Source of the DNA: Rhizobium ecuadorense
GTDB lineage: Bacteria > Pseudomonadota > Alphaproteobacteria > Rhizobiales > Rhizobiaceae
Reading direction: 5' to 3'
Assembly: GCF_001187535.1 (NCBI RefSeq)
Contig: NZ_LFIO01001480.1
Location: 1 to 64,000 of the forward strand
DNA: 64,000 nt
The stretch's first letter is position 1; each line of letters begins with the position of its first letter. Under the pieces are notes generated by a model. That model was not told where the DNA came from. It did no database searches and saw only the letters and a list, made by a program, of their open reading frames with translations. A program made the translations under genes and the position numbers. Positions 1 through 8,195 of the stretch are shown here, one piece after another.

Positions 1-77
1 TCGAAACTACAAAGCCATGATCGCTCTGGCCGCAACAATCCTATGGCTCAGATAAGTGTCCACAGCTCCTAGCCTAC
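1..77 (+). mobile_element. C-terminal remnant of an IS5-type transposase and IS end
   Basis: The frame from base 2 reads RNYKAMIALAATILWLR and stops at 53-55. This resembles the last helix of IS5-superfamily transposases. The sequence right after the stop (GTGTCCACAGCTCC) followed by CTAG looks like an IS terminus. The rest of the element would lie left of the window, so family and integrity are uncertain. Nothing else is seen up to base 120. Confidence 0.5.
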
Positions 78-120
78 ACCGCGCAGCGGTTTGGCAGGAC
101 GACGTGCATCAAGACAAAGG

Positions 121-684
121 CTAAGGCAGCATCGGTCCCGGCTGACTTGCAACGAGCGCCCGGCTGGCCGCCGCGCTGGCATGGAGGCAGACAAGCCCGA
201 TCGCGGCCAGAGAATTGATCAGCAGGACATTCGCCACGACCGACGCCGAAAATGCGCCCTCACCCGACGGAAGCAGCGCCGTTGCGGCAAAGAGCACGCC
301 TTCATAGGCAACGAAGCCGGCCATGAAGGCGCCAGCCATAGTGACGGTGAGGTCGGCCGCAAGACGAAGCACGCCGAGCGCTGCGGCCAGGGATGCGAAT
401 GCGGCAATGCCGATCGCCAGACCCCAGGCATAGCTGTCCCAAGTCTGGGGATAGCCGAGCACGACATACCCGACCATCTGGTTGGCGAGCCAAGCCAGCA
501 GAACCGCCGTCACTGCCATCCGCCGGGGAAGAATGACCGCCGCTACCGCCGCCAGGGCCACGAAGGGCGTCACGCAGGCAAAAAGCAGGCTGAGAGCGAC
601 GCTCGCACTTGAAATGATGACGACCCAGGCGACCGCGAAACCGGGAACGACCGGGCGCAGGGGAAACTGATTTCGTTCGAGCAT
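121..684 (-). CDS. Small multi-pass membrane protein, last gene of the B12 uptake operon
   Basis: This is a 187-residue, very hydrophobic protein with about five or six membrane segments and no domain I recognise. I chose the ATG at 684 because GGAG lies 8 bases upstream. A TTG at 759 overlapping the btuD stop would extend it by 25 residues and would allow translational coupling. It follows three genes of a cobalamin ABC transporter on the same strand and is probably co-transcribed with them under the riboswitch. That placement suggests a role in corrinoid uptake or handling, but this is inference from position only. It could also be an unrelated passenger gene. Confidence 0.7.
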   Translation of the reverse strand: MLERNQFPLRPVVPGFAVAWVVIISSASVALSLLFACVTPFVALAAVAAVILPRRMAVTAVLLAWLANQMVGYVVLGYPQTWDSYAWGLAIGIAAFASLAAALGVLRLAADLTVTMAGAFMAGFVAYEGVLFAATALLPSGEGAFSASVVANVLLINSLAAIGLVCLHASAAASRALVASQPGPMLP

Positions 685-755
685 CTCGAAACTCCGTTCG
701 ACCGGGCGCAAGCGCCCTCGGAAATCATACGCCAGTCCAGGAAAAAGGCCATTCC

Positions 756-1520
756 TCAATCCAGGACGTATTGGATGTGGTGCCGGCCATGCACGGCCGA
801 TTTCTGGACATGGGCGCGAACGCCGAAAACCCGGCCGATCATATCCTCCGTCAGCACATCCTCTGGCGCGCCCGCGGCGACGACCTCGCCCTTCTGAAGC
901 ACCGCCAGGCTGTCGCAGAACATCGCCGCCAGGTTGAGATCGTGCAGCGCGACAATGCAGGTGATGCCGAGCTTCGAGATCAGCCGGAGGATGTCGAGCT
1001 GGTGCTGGATATCGAGATGATTGGTCGGCTCGTCGAGCAGCAGCTCACCCGGCGCCTGCGCCAGCGACCGCGCAATATGGACACGCTGACGCTCGCCGCC
1101 CGATAGCGTCTGCCAGAGCTGACCCGCCCGCTCTCGCATGGCGACCCGCAACAAGGCCTCGTCGACCGCGGCATCGTCCTCCGCGCCCCAGGGTGAGAGC
1201 AGCCCGCGATGCGGCGTGCGGCCGAGCCGCACCACGTCGCGCACGGTCAGCTGCGTCTCGGTCGTCGATTGCTGCTCGACGAAGGCGATGCGCCGCGCAA
1301 GGGCTGCGCGCGACAGTGAGGCGATATCGTCTTCGCCCAGCCGGATAACGCCGCTGCGGACCTTGCGCAGCCGGCAGATCAGCCTGAGCAGGCTCGATTT
1401 GCCGGAACCGTTCGGCCCGAGCAGGCCGAGCACCTTGCCCTTTGCCACCGTCAGGCTGACCCCGTTGACGATGATCGTGTCGCCGGCGGCGAAACTCACC
1501 GCGTCGATGGTAATGCTCAT
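756..1520 (-). CDS. btuD: Cobalamin-type ABC transporter ATP-binding protein
   Basis: This is a 254-residue ATPase of the FecE/BtuD type that powers import through the adjacent FecCD-type permease. Visible motifs in order are Walker A GPNGSGKSS (about 35-43), a Q-loop around residue 79, signature LSGGE (about 139-143), Walker B LLLDEP (about 159-164) and an H-loop histidine near 193. The ATG overlaps the permease stop as ATGA, so translation is coupled. Sequence alone cannot separate B12 from iron-siderophore import; the riboswitch upstream of the operon is what argues for cobalamin. Confidence 0.9.
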   Translation of the reverse strand: MSITIDAVSFAAGDTIIVNGVSLTVAKGKVLGLLGPNGSGKSSLLRLICRLRKVRSGVIRLGEDDIASLSRAALARRIAFVEQQSTTETQLTVRDVVRLGRTPHRGLLSPWGAEDDAAVDEALLRVAMRERAGQLWQTLSGGERQRVHIARSLAQAPGELLLDEPTNHLDIQHQLDILRLISKLGITCIVALHDLNLAAMFCDSLAVLQKGEVVAAGAPEDVLTEDMIGRVFGVRAHVQKSAVHGRHHIQYVLD

Positions 1521-2557
1521 GCGCTCCTCCGCACGCGATAGAGGATGACGGCGAAGGCCGGCGCGCCGAAGAGCGCGGTGACGACGCCGATCGGCAGGAC
1601 CTGCTGCGGGATGATGATGCGTGAGACGATATCGGCGCCGACCATGTAGATCGCGCCGCCGAGTGCCGTTGCCGGCAGCAGCCGCCGATGGCCCGGTCCG
1701 ACGAGGAAGCGGGCGGCATGCGGAATGACCAGGCCGACGAAGCCGATCGAGCCGACCATGCTGACGACGCTTGCCGTCATCGCCGCCGTCAGGGCAAAGA
1801 GCAGGATCTGAACGCGGCGCACGGCAATGCCGAGCGAGGCGGCCGCATCCGTGCCGAAGGCGAAGGCATCGAGCGCCCGGACATGGGCCATGCAGACGAG
1901 GAAACCGGCAAGCGCGATCGGCACCGAGAGATAGACATCCGGCCAGCGCACGCCGCTGAGCGAGCCCAGCAGCCAGAACAACACGCCGCGCGCCTGCTCG
2001 GCATTGGCCGAGGTCGTGACGATATAGGAGGTGAGCGCATTGAAGAGCTGCGAACCGGCGACACCGCAGAGAATGATGCGCTCGCCGGTTCCGCCCGCCC
2101 CCGTGGCGAGAAAGCCGACCAGCAGAAAAGCGACGACCGCGCCGAGAAAGGCGCCGCCCGAAAGCCCGAGAACGCCGTAGCCGAAGCCGAGGATCATCAC
2201 CGAGACCGCCCCGGTCGAAGCCCCGGCGGAAATGCCGAGCACATAGGGTTCGGCCAGCGGATTGCGCAGCAGCGCCTGCAGGATCGCGCCCGAGAGCGAC
2301 AGCGAGGCGCCGGCGCTCGCCGCGACCAGCGCCCGGCTGAGGCGATAATCCCAGACGATGCCCTGATGGATGCGGCTGAGCTCGAAATCCGTGCCGAACA
2401 GCCGGTTCGACACCGTCTCCGCCGTGGTCGCCAGCGGAATGGCGATCTCGCCGATCGAAACGGCAAGGCTGATCATCAGCCCGAGAAGAAGGAAGGCGGC
2501 AATGGTGAGCGCGGCAAGCGCCCACCATCCCGGCTCTCTGGCCGTTGCTGCCGTCAC
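1517..2557 (-). CDS. btuC: Cobalamin-type ABC transporter permease (FecCD family)
   Basis: This is a 346-residue integral membrane protein with the usual length and about ten hydrophobic segments of the FecCD/BtuC family. Typical stretches are RLSRALVAASAGASLSLSGA, QALLRNPLAEPYVLGISAGA and GSIGFVGLVIPHAARFLVG; the last contains the coupling helix that contacts the ATPase. The GTG start overlaps the stop of the binding-protein gene (GTGA), and its own stop overlaps the ATPase ATG. It forms the inner-membrane channel, probably as a dimer, with the substrate delivered by the periplasmic protein encoded just upstream. Confidence 0.92.
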   Translation of the reverse strand: MTAATAREPGWWALAALTIAAFLLLGLMISLAVSIGEIAIPLATTAETVSNRLFGTDFELSRIHQGIVWDYRLSRALVAASAGASLSLSGAILQALLRNPLAEPYVLGISAGASTGAVSVMILGFGYGVLGLSGGAFLGAVVAFLLVGFLATGAGGTGERIILCGVAGSQLFNALTSYIVTTSANAEQARGVLFWLLGSLSGVRWPDVYLSVPIALAGFLVCMAHVRALDAFAFGTDAAASLGIAVRRVQILLFALTAAMTASVVSMVGSIGFVGLVIPHAARFLVGPGHRRLLPATALGGAIYMVGADIVSRIIIPQQVLPIGVVTALFGAPAFAVILYRVRRSA

Positions 2558-3570
2558 TGGGTCAGGCCGAAGGACTTGATGCCCTTCGCCAGCGTCTCGA
2601 TGCCGTCGATGGTGCGTATCGTCGGGTTCATCGATTGCGCGTCCATCATCACGAAGCGCCTGTTCTTCACCGCGTCCAGCTCCTTGGTGACGGGATCCTT
2701 CTCGAGGAAATCGATCTTCACCTCGGGATCGTCGGCGGCGTAGCGGCGCCGGTCCATGGTGGCGAGCACGATGACGGCGGGGTTCGCCTCAGAAATGGTT
2801 TCCCAGCCGACCAGCGGCCATTCCTCTTCGGTGGTGACGACATTCCTGGCGCCGATCGTCTTCAGGATATAGGCAGGCGCGCTGTTCTTGCCGGCAATGA
2901 AGGCGTCGCCATTGGCCTCCTTGCTGGAGAACCAGAAGACGACCGGCAGGTTCTTGCCCGCTGCGCCCGATATCGAAGCCACCGCATCGGCCTCGCGCTT
3001 CTTCAGCTCGGAGATCAGTGCATCGCCGCGCTCCTTCACGTCGAAAATTTCAGAGAGTTCGGCGATTTCACGATAGATCAGCTCCATCGTGAACAGTTCC
3101 CTGCGCACGCCGTCGCCGCCATCGGTGTTGACCTTGGCGACGCAATCGGCCGGCGCGAGATAGGTGTTGATGCCGACATCCTCGAACTGCTCGCGCTTGC
3201 CGACCGAGCCCTGCGCGCCGACATGCCATTCGAACTCGGCCGCCACCAGGTCGGGCTCTTGCCCGACGACGGATTCGAAGCTCGGATCATTGTCGGCGAG
3301 ACGCTTTATCTTGCTGTTGGCCTCGGCATATTGCGGCAGCATGGGACCGACCCAGACGGCCGTGCCTGCGATCTTGTCGGCAAGGCCGAGCGAGAAGAGA
3401 ATTTCGGTCATGCCCTGGCCGATCGAAACGATCTTCGACGGGGCCTTCTGGAACGTCACCTGCTCACCGCAATTGGTGATGGTCAAAGGATATTGAGTGG
3501 CGGCAAGGCTCGGTGCCGCAAGGCCGATCAGCCCGAAGGCAAATGTCATGGTGGCGAGAATCTGACGCAT
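2554..3570 (-). CDS. btuF: Periplasmic cobalamin-binding protein of ABC transporter
   Basis: This is a 338-residue periplasmic protein of the BtuF/FepB class. The chosen ATG at 3570 starts a clear signal peptide (MRQILATMTFAFGLIGLAAP, cleavage after about residue 24) and has GAGGT 9 bases upstream; a longer in-frame reading to 3660 would spoil the signal peptide. The N-terminal KIVSIGQGMTEILFSLGLAD and later ...GWETISEANPAVIVLATM are typical of the two-lobed fold. It is the first gene of the riboswitch-controlled operon and should deliver corrinoid to BtuCD. The ligand is inferred from the riboswitch, not from binding-site residues. Confidence 0.9.
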   Translation of the reverse strand: MRQILATMTFAFGLIGLAAPSLAATQYPLTITNCGEQVTFQKAPSKIVSIGQGMTEILFSLGLADKIAGTAVWVGPMLPQYAEANSKIKRLADNDPSFESVVGQEPDLVAAEFEWHVGAQGSVGKREQFEDVGINTYLAPADCVAKVNTDGGDGVRRELFTMELIYREIAELSEIFDVKERGDALISELKKREADAVASISGAAGKNLPVVFWFSSKEANGDAFIAGKNSAPAYILKTIGARNVVTTEEEWPLVGWETISEANPAVIVLATMDRRRYAADDPEVKIDFLEKDPVTKELDAVKNRRFVMMDAQSMNPTIRTIDGIETLAKGIKSFGLTQ

Positions 3571-3756
3571 GAAAAACCTCGATTGAAGGGAAAAAGCACG
3601 GTTATGCCGCACGCGCGGCCGAAGGCACGCTGAGACGTGCGCTAACCGCAGGAGGCCCAATCGAGACGGATGTATGCCGGAATTCGGCGAAGGTTCAGAA
3701 GGTCAATCATGTCTGTTCCTTGTCCGGGCATCCCCGCCCGGTTGATTGGATCGTGA

Positions 3757-3985
3757 TTGACGGCAGGTCTCCTGGCTTGCGGATATCCATCGGTTCATCC
3801 ACCTTCCCGCGATATATCGCAGTGGCGAGGCCATAAGCCCTTCAGAGATGGCCGGTCGCTGGCCATAGCTGAGATGATCGACAATCCGCTTACAGTTGCG
3901 GGGGCAGCCACGGTCTCGGTCCCTACTGGGTCGTCCTCACCGTGTTCCCTATTAATCCCCTTGGAGTCATCTTCAGGGAACCGTC
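3757..3985 (-). promoter_or_regulatory. Cobalamin (AdoCbl) riboswitch
   Basis: Read on the minus strand, the leader contains the conserved elements in order: GGTTCCC...AATAGGGAAC, CGGTGAGGACGA, GTGGCTGCCCCCGCAACTG with TAAGCGG, GCCACTG, GGGAAGGTGG, and the B12 box AGCCAGGAGACCTGCC (about 3763-3779). The 3' edge lies about 190 bases before the btuF start. In this class cobalamin binding shuts down the downstream gene, here the whole uptake operon. No strong poly-U terminator was seen after the B12 box, so control may be at translation or through Rho. Confidence 0.93.
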
Positions 3986-3996
3986 GCCCCCCAGTT

Positions 3997-4018
3997 ACGT
4001 CGCCTGCCCGGGCGACGT
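3997..4018. other. Perfect hairpin upstream of the riboswitch
   Basis: ACGTCGCC and GGCGACGT form an 8-bp stem with a 6-base loop just 5' of the riboswitch core on the minus strand. There is no T-run, so it is not an obvious terminator. It could be a transcript-end structure or an operator. Confidence 0.4.
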
Positions 4019-4142
4019 CAATGATTATTGCGGGGGACGGGGTTTGGGTGGGTGAAAAATGGAGACTGAAAGGAGCATCCTCGCCTCCTCAGGATACGGC
4101 GCTCGTAAGCGTTGGCGCCGCCTTCTCAGTTCCCGCTGTCGT

Positions 4143-4225
4143 GGGCGCGGCATCTTCCGACCTCCCTCATGCTGAGGTGCGCAGCCCGAGAGGGCGGAGC
4201 CTCGAAGCACGCGCCGCAACGCTGC
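4143..4225. repeat. Family A intergenic repeat, copy 1
   Basis: Contains the recurring segments CCTCCCTCATGCTGAGGTGCG and GGAGCCTCGAAGCACGC, shared with copies near 6.0, 13.8, 32.8, 33.9, 34.6, 49.4 and 51.7 kb. It occupies the gap between the riboswitch leader and the 3' end of blh. The name family A is mine. Confidence 0.7.
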
Positions 4226-4236
4226 TCCCTGCGTCC

Positions 4237-5517
4237 CTACAACGCATCCAGCGGTATCTTCAGATACCGCCGGCCGTTCTCCTCGGGCTCGGGCAATCTG
4301 CCTCCCCGAATATTCACCTGCAGCGCGTGCAGCATCAGCTTCGGTTTCGGCAGCGTGCGGTCGCGCGCCTGGCGCAGCGCCACGAAGCCGGCCTCGTCGA
4401 TGGCTGATATATGCGGATTACCGCTTTTCTGGGCGGCTATCGTGCTTTCCCAGCGCGGGTGACGGCCGCCAGGTTGATAGTCGTGGCCGGAAAAGAGCCG
4501 GGTCTCCTCGGGCAGCGACAGGATGGCCTGGATCGAGTGCCAGAGGGCGCTGGCGCTGCCGCCGGGAAAATCCGTGCGCGCCGTGCCGGAATCCGGTGTG
4601 AACACGGTGTCATGCACGAAGGCGGCGTCGCCGATCACATAGGTCACCGAGGCAAGGGTATGGCCGGGCGAGAACATCACGCGGGCTTTGAGCCCGCCGA
4701 TCTCGAAGGTGTCGCCATCGGCAAACAACCGGTCCCATTGCGAGCCGTCGGTTTCGAGTGCCGGCCAGTTGTAGATCTCCTTCCAGAGCACCTGCACGTC
4801 AGTGACATGGGCGCCGATGGCCGTCGGCGCGCCGGTCTTTCCTTTGAGGTAATGCGCGGCGGAGAAATGATCGGCATGCGGATGCGTGTCGAGGATCCAC
4901 TCGACCGTCAGCCCCTCGCTGTCGATATGCGCGAGGATGGCGTCGGCATTGGCCGTCCCCGTTGCACCCGACATCTCGTCGAAATCGAGCACCGGGTCGA
5001 TGATGGCGCAGCGTTTCGTCACCGGGTCGGCAACGACATATTGCACACTGCAGGTGCGGGGCTCGAAGAAGGCCTTCACACGAGCCGGCTGCCCTGCCCG
5101 TTTTTCCAGCCAGCGGCACGCGCCGGCAAGATCGAAGCCGAGGTTTTGACCGAAGGCCTCGACCTCCTTGGGCTGCATCCGCCCGTCGAGCACCTCTCCC
5201 AGCGCATAGAGCGTCAGCGCCCGTGTGCCGCTCTTGCAATGAGCGACGACCGGCCCCTTCGCCTGCGTCATCGCCAGCTGAAAGGCGCGGATATCGGCCT
5301 CTGTGATCTCGGCCCCTTTCACCGGCACGAAGCTGTAGGCGAGCCCCGCGGCGGCAGCGGAAGCCTTTTCCGCCGCATTGCCGGGCTGCCCCGGCTCCTC
5401 GCCATCCGGCCGGGCATTGATGACGCCGGCAAAGCCGTCTGCCGCAAAAGCGGCAAAGCCGGCGGCATCGGGCTGCCCCGCCACCGATATCAGCTCATTG
5501 ACCCTCACGGATGTCAT
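4237..5517 (-). CDS. blh: Sulfurtransferase/persulfide dioxygenase fusion (Blh-type)
   Basis: This is a 426-residue fusion. Residues 1 to about 110 form a DUF442/TIGR01244 phosphatase-like sulfurtransferase domain with catalytic loop HCKSGTR (Cys94). The remainder is a metallo-beta-lactamase domain of the ETHE1 persulfide-dioxygenase type, with HPHADH at 212-217, SPGHT (His286), HDTVF (Asp303) and SGHDY (His345). Homologues detoxify hydrogen sulfide by oxidising glutathione persulfide and are under BigR repression in Agrobacterium and Xylella. The AT-rich upstream region has two GTATAT stretches but no clear BigR site. The neighbouring DsrE remnant is also a sulfur-relay type gene, which fits the context. 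Confidence 0.9.
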   Translation of the reverse strand: MTSVRVNELISVAGQPDAAGFAAFAADGFAGVINARPDGEEPGQPGNAAEKASAAAAGLAYSFVPVKGAEITEADIRAFQLAMTQAKGPVVAHCKSGTRALTLYALGEVLDGRMQPKEVEAFGQNLGFDLAGACRWLEKRAGQPARVKAFFEPRTCSVQYVVADPVTKRCAIIDPVLDFDEMSGATGTANADAILAHIDSEGLTVEWILDTHPHADHFSAAHYLKGKTGAPTAIGAHVTDVQVLWKEIYNWPALETDGSQWDRLFADGDTFEIGGLKARVMFSPGHTLASVTYVIGDAAFVHDTVFTPDSGTARTDFPGGSASALWHSIQAILSLPEETRLFSGHDYQPGGRHPRWESTIAAQKSGNPHISAIDEAGFVALRQARDRTLPKPKLMLHALQVNIRGGRLPEPEENGRRYLKIPLDAL

Positions 5518-5686
5518 CGAAGCCCCCGCGCCGCCTGCATCGGCAGTATCGCATGTATATCAATACAATCTCACAAGTATATTGCCGAGCGCAAGAATAG
5601 TCGCTTCACACTTCTGCGCGCCTGCTGCGGGCCGGCAAATGCAGAGGCAAGACACTCCCGATCCTCGCCCGGCCCGGCGCAGCCAG

Positions 5687-5887
5687 TCAAAACGACAGCG
5701 TCGCTGCCCCCTGTTTGATTTCCGCATGCATGGCGCTGGCGCCGACGATGACGACGCCGTCGAGCATGTCTTCCTGCGTATAACCGCGCGAGGTGACGCA
5801 GGGCGGGCAGGCCCAGATCGTGCCGCCGCGCTGCTGGAAATTCTCGATCAACGTCGACAGCGGATCGAGCGGCGGCACATGCGTCAT
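5687..5887 (-). pseudogene. Truncated DsrE-family protein, N-terminal half missing
   Basis: The 66 residues from MTHVPPLDPLSTLIENF to the end match the C-terminal half of the roughly 115-120-residue DsrE family, including the GGTIWACPPCVTSRGY segment with its cysteines. The first 50-60 residues expected of the family are absent. Upstream in frame the sequence turns into a family A repeat (reading PKAGASTGATAGGQR), so the 5' end appears to have been replaced by repeat DNA. If translated from 5887, the product would lack the first strands of the fold. It probably once accompanied blh in sulfur metabolism. Confidence 0.7.
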
Positions 5888-5912
5888 CCGCTGGCCGCCC
5901 GCCGTTGCCCCC

Positions 5913-6259
5913 GTCGAGGCTCCCGCCTTTGGCGCCTGCGCACCTCAGATGAGGGCTGATCGGTGTACCGTGTCGCTGGGTAGGTTGACGTTGTGCCATG
6001 CCGGTGGGCTCTGGCCCGCCGTTCGGCTCTCCGGTGCGTCGCGCCGCGACCTCCCTCCATCCTCCTCCTGAGGTGTCCCGCAGGGGCCTCGAAGGACGAG
6101 GGTGGCCACTGACAGTTCATCTGGCGACGGATACCGGCTTAAGCGCCGAGCCACCCGCCCTCGTCCATCGAGGCTCCGGCCTTTGGTCTGCGCACCTCAG
6201 AATGAGGGCTGATCGGTGTGTCGCTAGGGTAGGTTGACGGCGTACCATGCCAGTGAGCA
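5913..6259. repeat. Direct repeat pair plus family A core
   Basis: Bases 5913-6010 and 6168-6259 are near-identical direct copies. Both run from TCGAGGCTC through CTTTGG, GCGCACCTCAG and GAGGGCTGATCGGTG to GGTAGGTTGACG and CCATGCC. Between them, 6045-6105 is an inverted family A segment (GGGGCCTCGAAGGACGAGGG). The right copy encodes the tail of the acetolactate synthase gene and the left copy abuts the DsrE remnant. Confidence 0.75.
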
Positions 6260-7890
6260 TTGTCGGCGACGCGGCAGTCGAACAGAACAGGCATGTTCAC
6301 CTCGATCATCTCCCGGATCGCATCGTCGAGTTCGGCCGGCCTCTCGCAGCGAATGCCGTGTCCACCATAGGCTTCGGCAAGTTTGACGAAATCCGGGTTT
6401 CCGTGCTGCCGCTGCGTTCCCTGATTGCCGCCGTTGAGAATGAAGATCTTGATCGGCGCATTGTGCTGCACGGCGGCCGACATTTCCTTCATCGTCATCT
6501 GCACGGAGACATCGCCGGCTATGTCGATAACGAGGCTGCCGGGATTGGCGATCTGCACGCCGAGCGCGGCGGGCAGCCCGTATCCCATCGTCCCCAGGCC
6601 GCCTGACGTCATCCAGTGGTTCGGCTGCTCGAAGTCGTAGTGCTGCGCCGCCCAGATCTGATGCCGGCCGACCTCCGTCGTGATGTAGGTATCCCGATCC
6701 TTCGTCAGTTCGTAAAGCCGCTCGATGGCATATTGCGGCATGATGACGTCGTCGCGCATCGCATAGGAAAACGATCGCCGTGCCCGCCAGCCCGCAATCG
6801 TGCTCCACCACCCGGCCAGTCCAGCCCGGTCAGGCGCCTGCGGTAGCGCCCGCCAGAGACGAACGAGTTCGGCAAGCACGCCGGCGGCATCGCCCCGGAT
6901 ACCGATATCGGCGCGCACGGTCTTGTTGAGCGAGGAAGCATCGATATCGATCTGAATCTTCCGGGAATTCGGTGAGAAACCATCGACGCCGGAGGCGAGC
7001 CCGCCTTCGAAGCGTGCCCCGATGCAGAGCATGAGGTCGCAGTCGTGCATTGCCATGTTGGCCTCATGGGAGCCGTGAAGCCCGGCCATCTTCAGCCAGT
7101 TCGGGCTGGAAGCCGGATAGGCGCCAAGCCCCATCAGCGTCGCCGTGACGGGAAAGCCAGTGAGATCGACCAGCTCGTGCAGCTGCTTTACCGCTTCGGG
7201 GCCGGAATTGATGACGCCGCCGCCCACGCAGATAACCGGCCTGCGTGCCGTCGCCATCAGACCGATGGCAGCCTCGATCTCCCTGATGGCGCCGCGGCCG
7301 TCCGGCTGGCAGCTCGGTCTCGGGACGACAGCCTCTGGCGGTGTATAATTTCCGCTGGCAAACAGCACGTCCTTCGGCATGTCGACCAGAACGGGCCCGG
7401 GCCGGCCTGATCCGGCGATGCGAAAGGCCTCGTGGATAACAGCCGCGAGGTCATTGACATCGCCGACCAGCCGATTGTGTTTCGTGCAGGCTCGGGTGAT
7501 GCCGACGGTATCGCATTCCTGAAACGCGTCGGACCCGATCAGCGTCGTCGGCACCTGGCCGGACAGGCAGACGAGCGGCACGGAATCCATCAAGGCATCC
7601 TGAAGAGGAGTGATCGCATTGGTGACGCCGGGTCCCGAGGTCACCAGCATGACGCCGACCTTGCCCGTCGAGCGGGCATAGCCCTCCGCGGCATGGCCGG
7701 CTCCCTGTTCGTGGCGAACCAGAATGTGCCTGATGTCTTCCTGCTGGAAAAGCTCGTCATAGATCGGCAGCACGGCAGCGCCGGGATAGCCGAATATATG
7801 CTTGACGCCATTGTCTCTCAGCGCCTGGAGAACGATTTCCGCACCGGTCATATGCGCGCGCGGGGTGTCGATGGAATGACGGGATCTCAT
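6139..7890 (-). CDS. ilvB: Acetolactate synthase large-subunit paralogue, probably decayed
   Basis: This is a 583-residue reading frame closely following the thiamine-diphosphate enzyme that condenses pyruvate in valine/leucine/isoleucine synthesis. The catalytic glutamate is present (RHEQGAGH, Glu61), as are FQECDTVGITR (125-133) and WMTSGGLGTMGYGLPAA (426-442). Two defects stand out. At 487-499, between FILN and PDFVKLAEAYG, the usual QYMGMVRQWQQ substrate/cofactor segment is missing and about 15 residues are lost. After FDCRVA (537-542) the normal C-terminus is replaced by about 41 residues encoded in repeat DNA. GARFDDR is also GARFEGG. AAGGA lies upstream of the ATG. I expect little or no activity; a functional copy should exist elsewhere in the genome. 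Confidence 0.85.
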   Translation of the reverse strand: MRSRHSIDTPRAHMTGAEIVLQALRDNGVKHIFGYPGAAVLPIYDELFQQEDIRHILVRHEQGAGHAAEGYARSTGKVGVMLVTSGPGVTNAITPLQDALMDSVPLVCLSGQVPTTLIGSDAFQECDTVGITRACTKHNRLVGDVNDLAAVIHEAFRIAGSGRPGPVLVDMPKDVLFASGNYTPPEAVVPRPSCQPDGRGAIREIEAAIGLMATARRPVICVGGGVINSGPEAVKQLHELVDLTGFPVTATLMGLGAYPASSPNWLKMAGLHGSHEANMAMHDCDLMLCIGARFEGGLASGVDGFSPNSRKIQIDIDASSLNKTVRADIGIRGDAAGVLAELVRLWRALPQAPDRAGLAGWWSTIAGWRARRSFSYAMRDDVIMPQYAIERLYELTKDRDTYITTEVGRHQIWAAQHYDFEQPNHWMTSGGLGTMGYGLPAALGVQIANPGSLVIDIAGDVSVQMTMKEMSAAVQHNAPIKIFILNGGNQGTQRQHGNPDFVKLAEAYGGHGIRCERPAELDDAIREMIEVNMPVLFDCRVADNAHWHGTPSTYPSDTPISPHSEVRRPKAGASMDEGGWLGA

Positions 7891-7958
7891 GGTTCCGTTC
7901 CTTGATCAGTGTGACGAAGTTTGGAAAGTCCGACGAGGCGCGCCCGGATTCAGGGCAT

Positions 7959-7981
7959 AAAAAAAGGCCCCGTCAGGAGCC
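7959..7981 (-). terminator. ilv attenuator terminator
   Basis: On the minus strand GGCTCC-TGAC-GGGGCC forms a 6-bp stem and is followed directly by seven T residues. It lies between the leader peptide and the ilvB-like gene, where an amino-acid attenuator terminates. Confidence 0.85.
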
Positions 7982-8014
7982 TGCTTACCGCGCATGGGTG
8001 CTTTCGCCGGATGG

Positions 8015-8071
8015 TTACACCATCCTGCCCATGCGCCCGATCACCACTGCAAGAACCATTGCGATTTTCAT
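8015..8071 (-). CDS. ilv leader peptide (branched-chain attenuator)
   Basis: The 18-residue peptide MKIAMVLAVVIGRMGRMV has seven Val/Leu/Ile codons, which fits a leader sensing branched-chain aminoacyl-tRNA. There is no Shine-Dalgarno sequence. The predicted transcription start from the promoter at 8079-8107 falls on or next to the A of the ATG, so the transcript is probably leaderless, as reported for the trp leader of Sinorhizobium. The coding region itself lies inside a long hairpin (CGCATGGG at 7991-7998 with CCCATGCG at 8028-8035, and GGATGG/CCATCC inside it), followed by the terminator. Ribosome stalling at these codons should release the terminator. Confidence 0.75.
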   Translation of the reverse strand: MKIAMVLAVVIGRMGRMV

Positions 8072-8078
8072 GGCGTCA

Positions 8079-8107
8079 CAGCTAAAGGCAAATGGGCGCC
8101 TCGTCAA
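8079..8107 (-). promoter_or_regulatory. Housekeeping-type promoter of the ilv leader
   Basis: On the minus strand TTGACG (8102-8107) and TAGCTG (8079-8084) are separated by 17 bases. Seven bases after the -10 element comes the A of the leader ATG. Confidence 0.6.
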
Positions 8108-8195
8108 TGTTTCCGAAGGAGACGAAACCGCCCGCGCGAGAATGCGGGCGATCGCATCATCGTCCAACATCTCGGCTATGCCGGAATGTCCAAGG

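Noticed and set aside
756..2528. 590-codon frame covering btuD and running on through btuC
   Set aside because: Only the part from 1520 encodes a protein (the ATPase). The upstream part is the wrong frame of the permease gene.
1688..2743. Long open frame opposite btuC, Arg/Asp/Glu/Gly-rich
   Set aside because: It lies antisense to a clear membrane permease with coupled start and stop. Its composition is that of a high-GC shadow frame.
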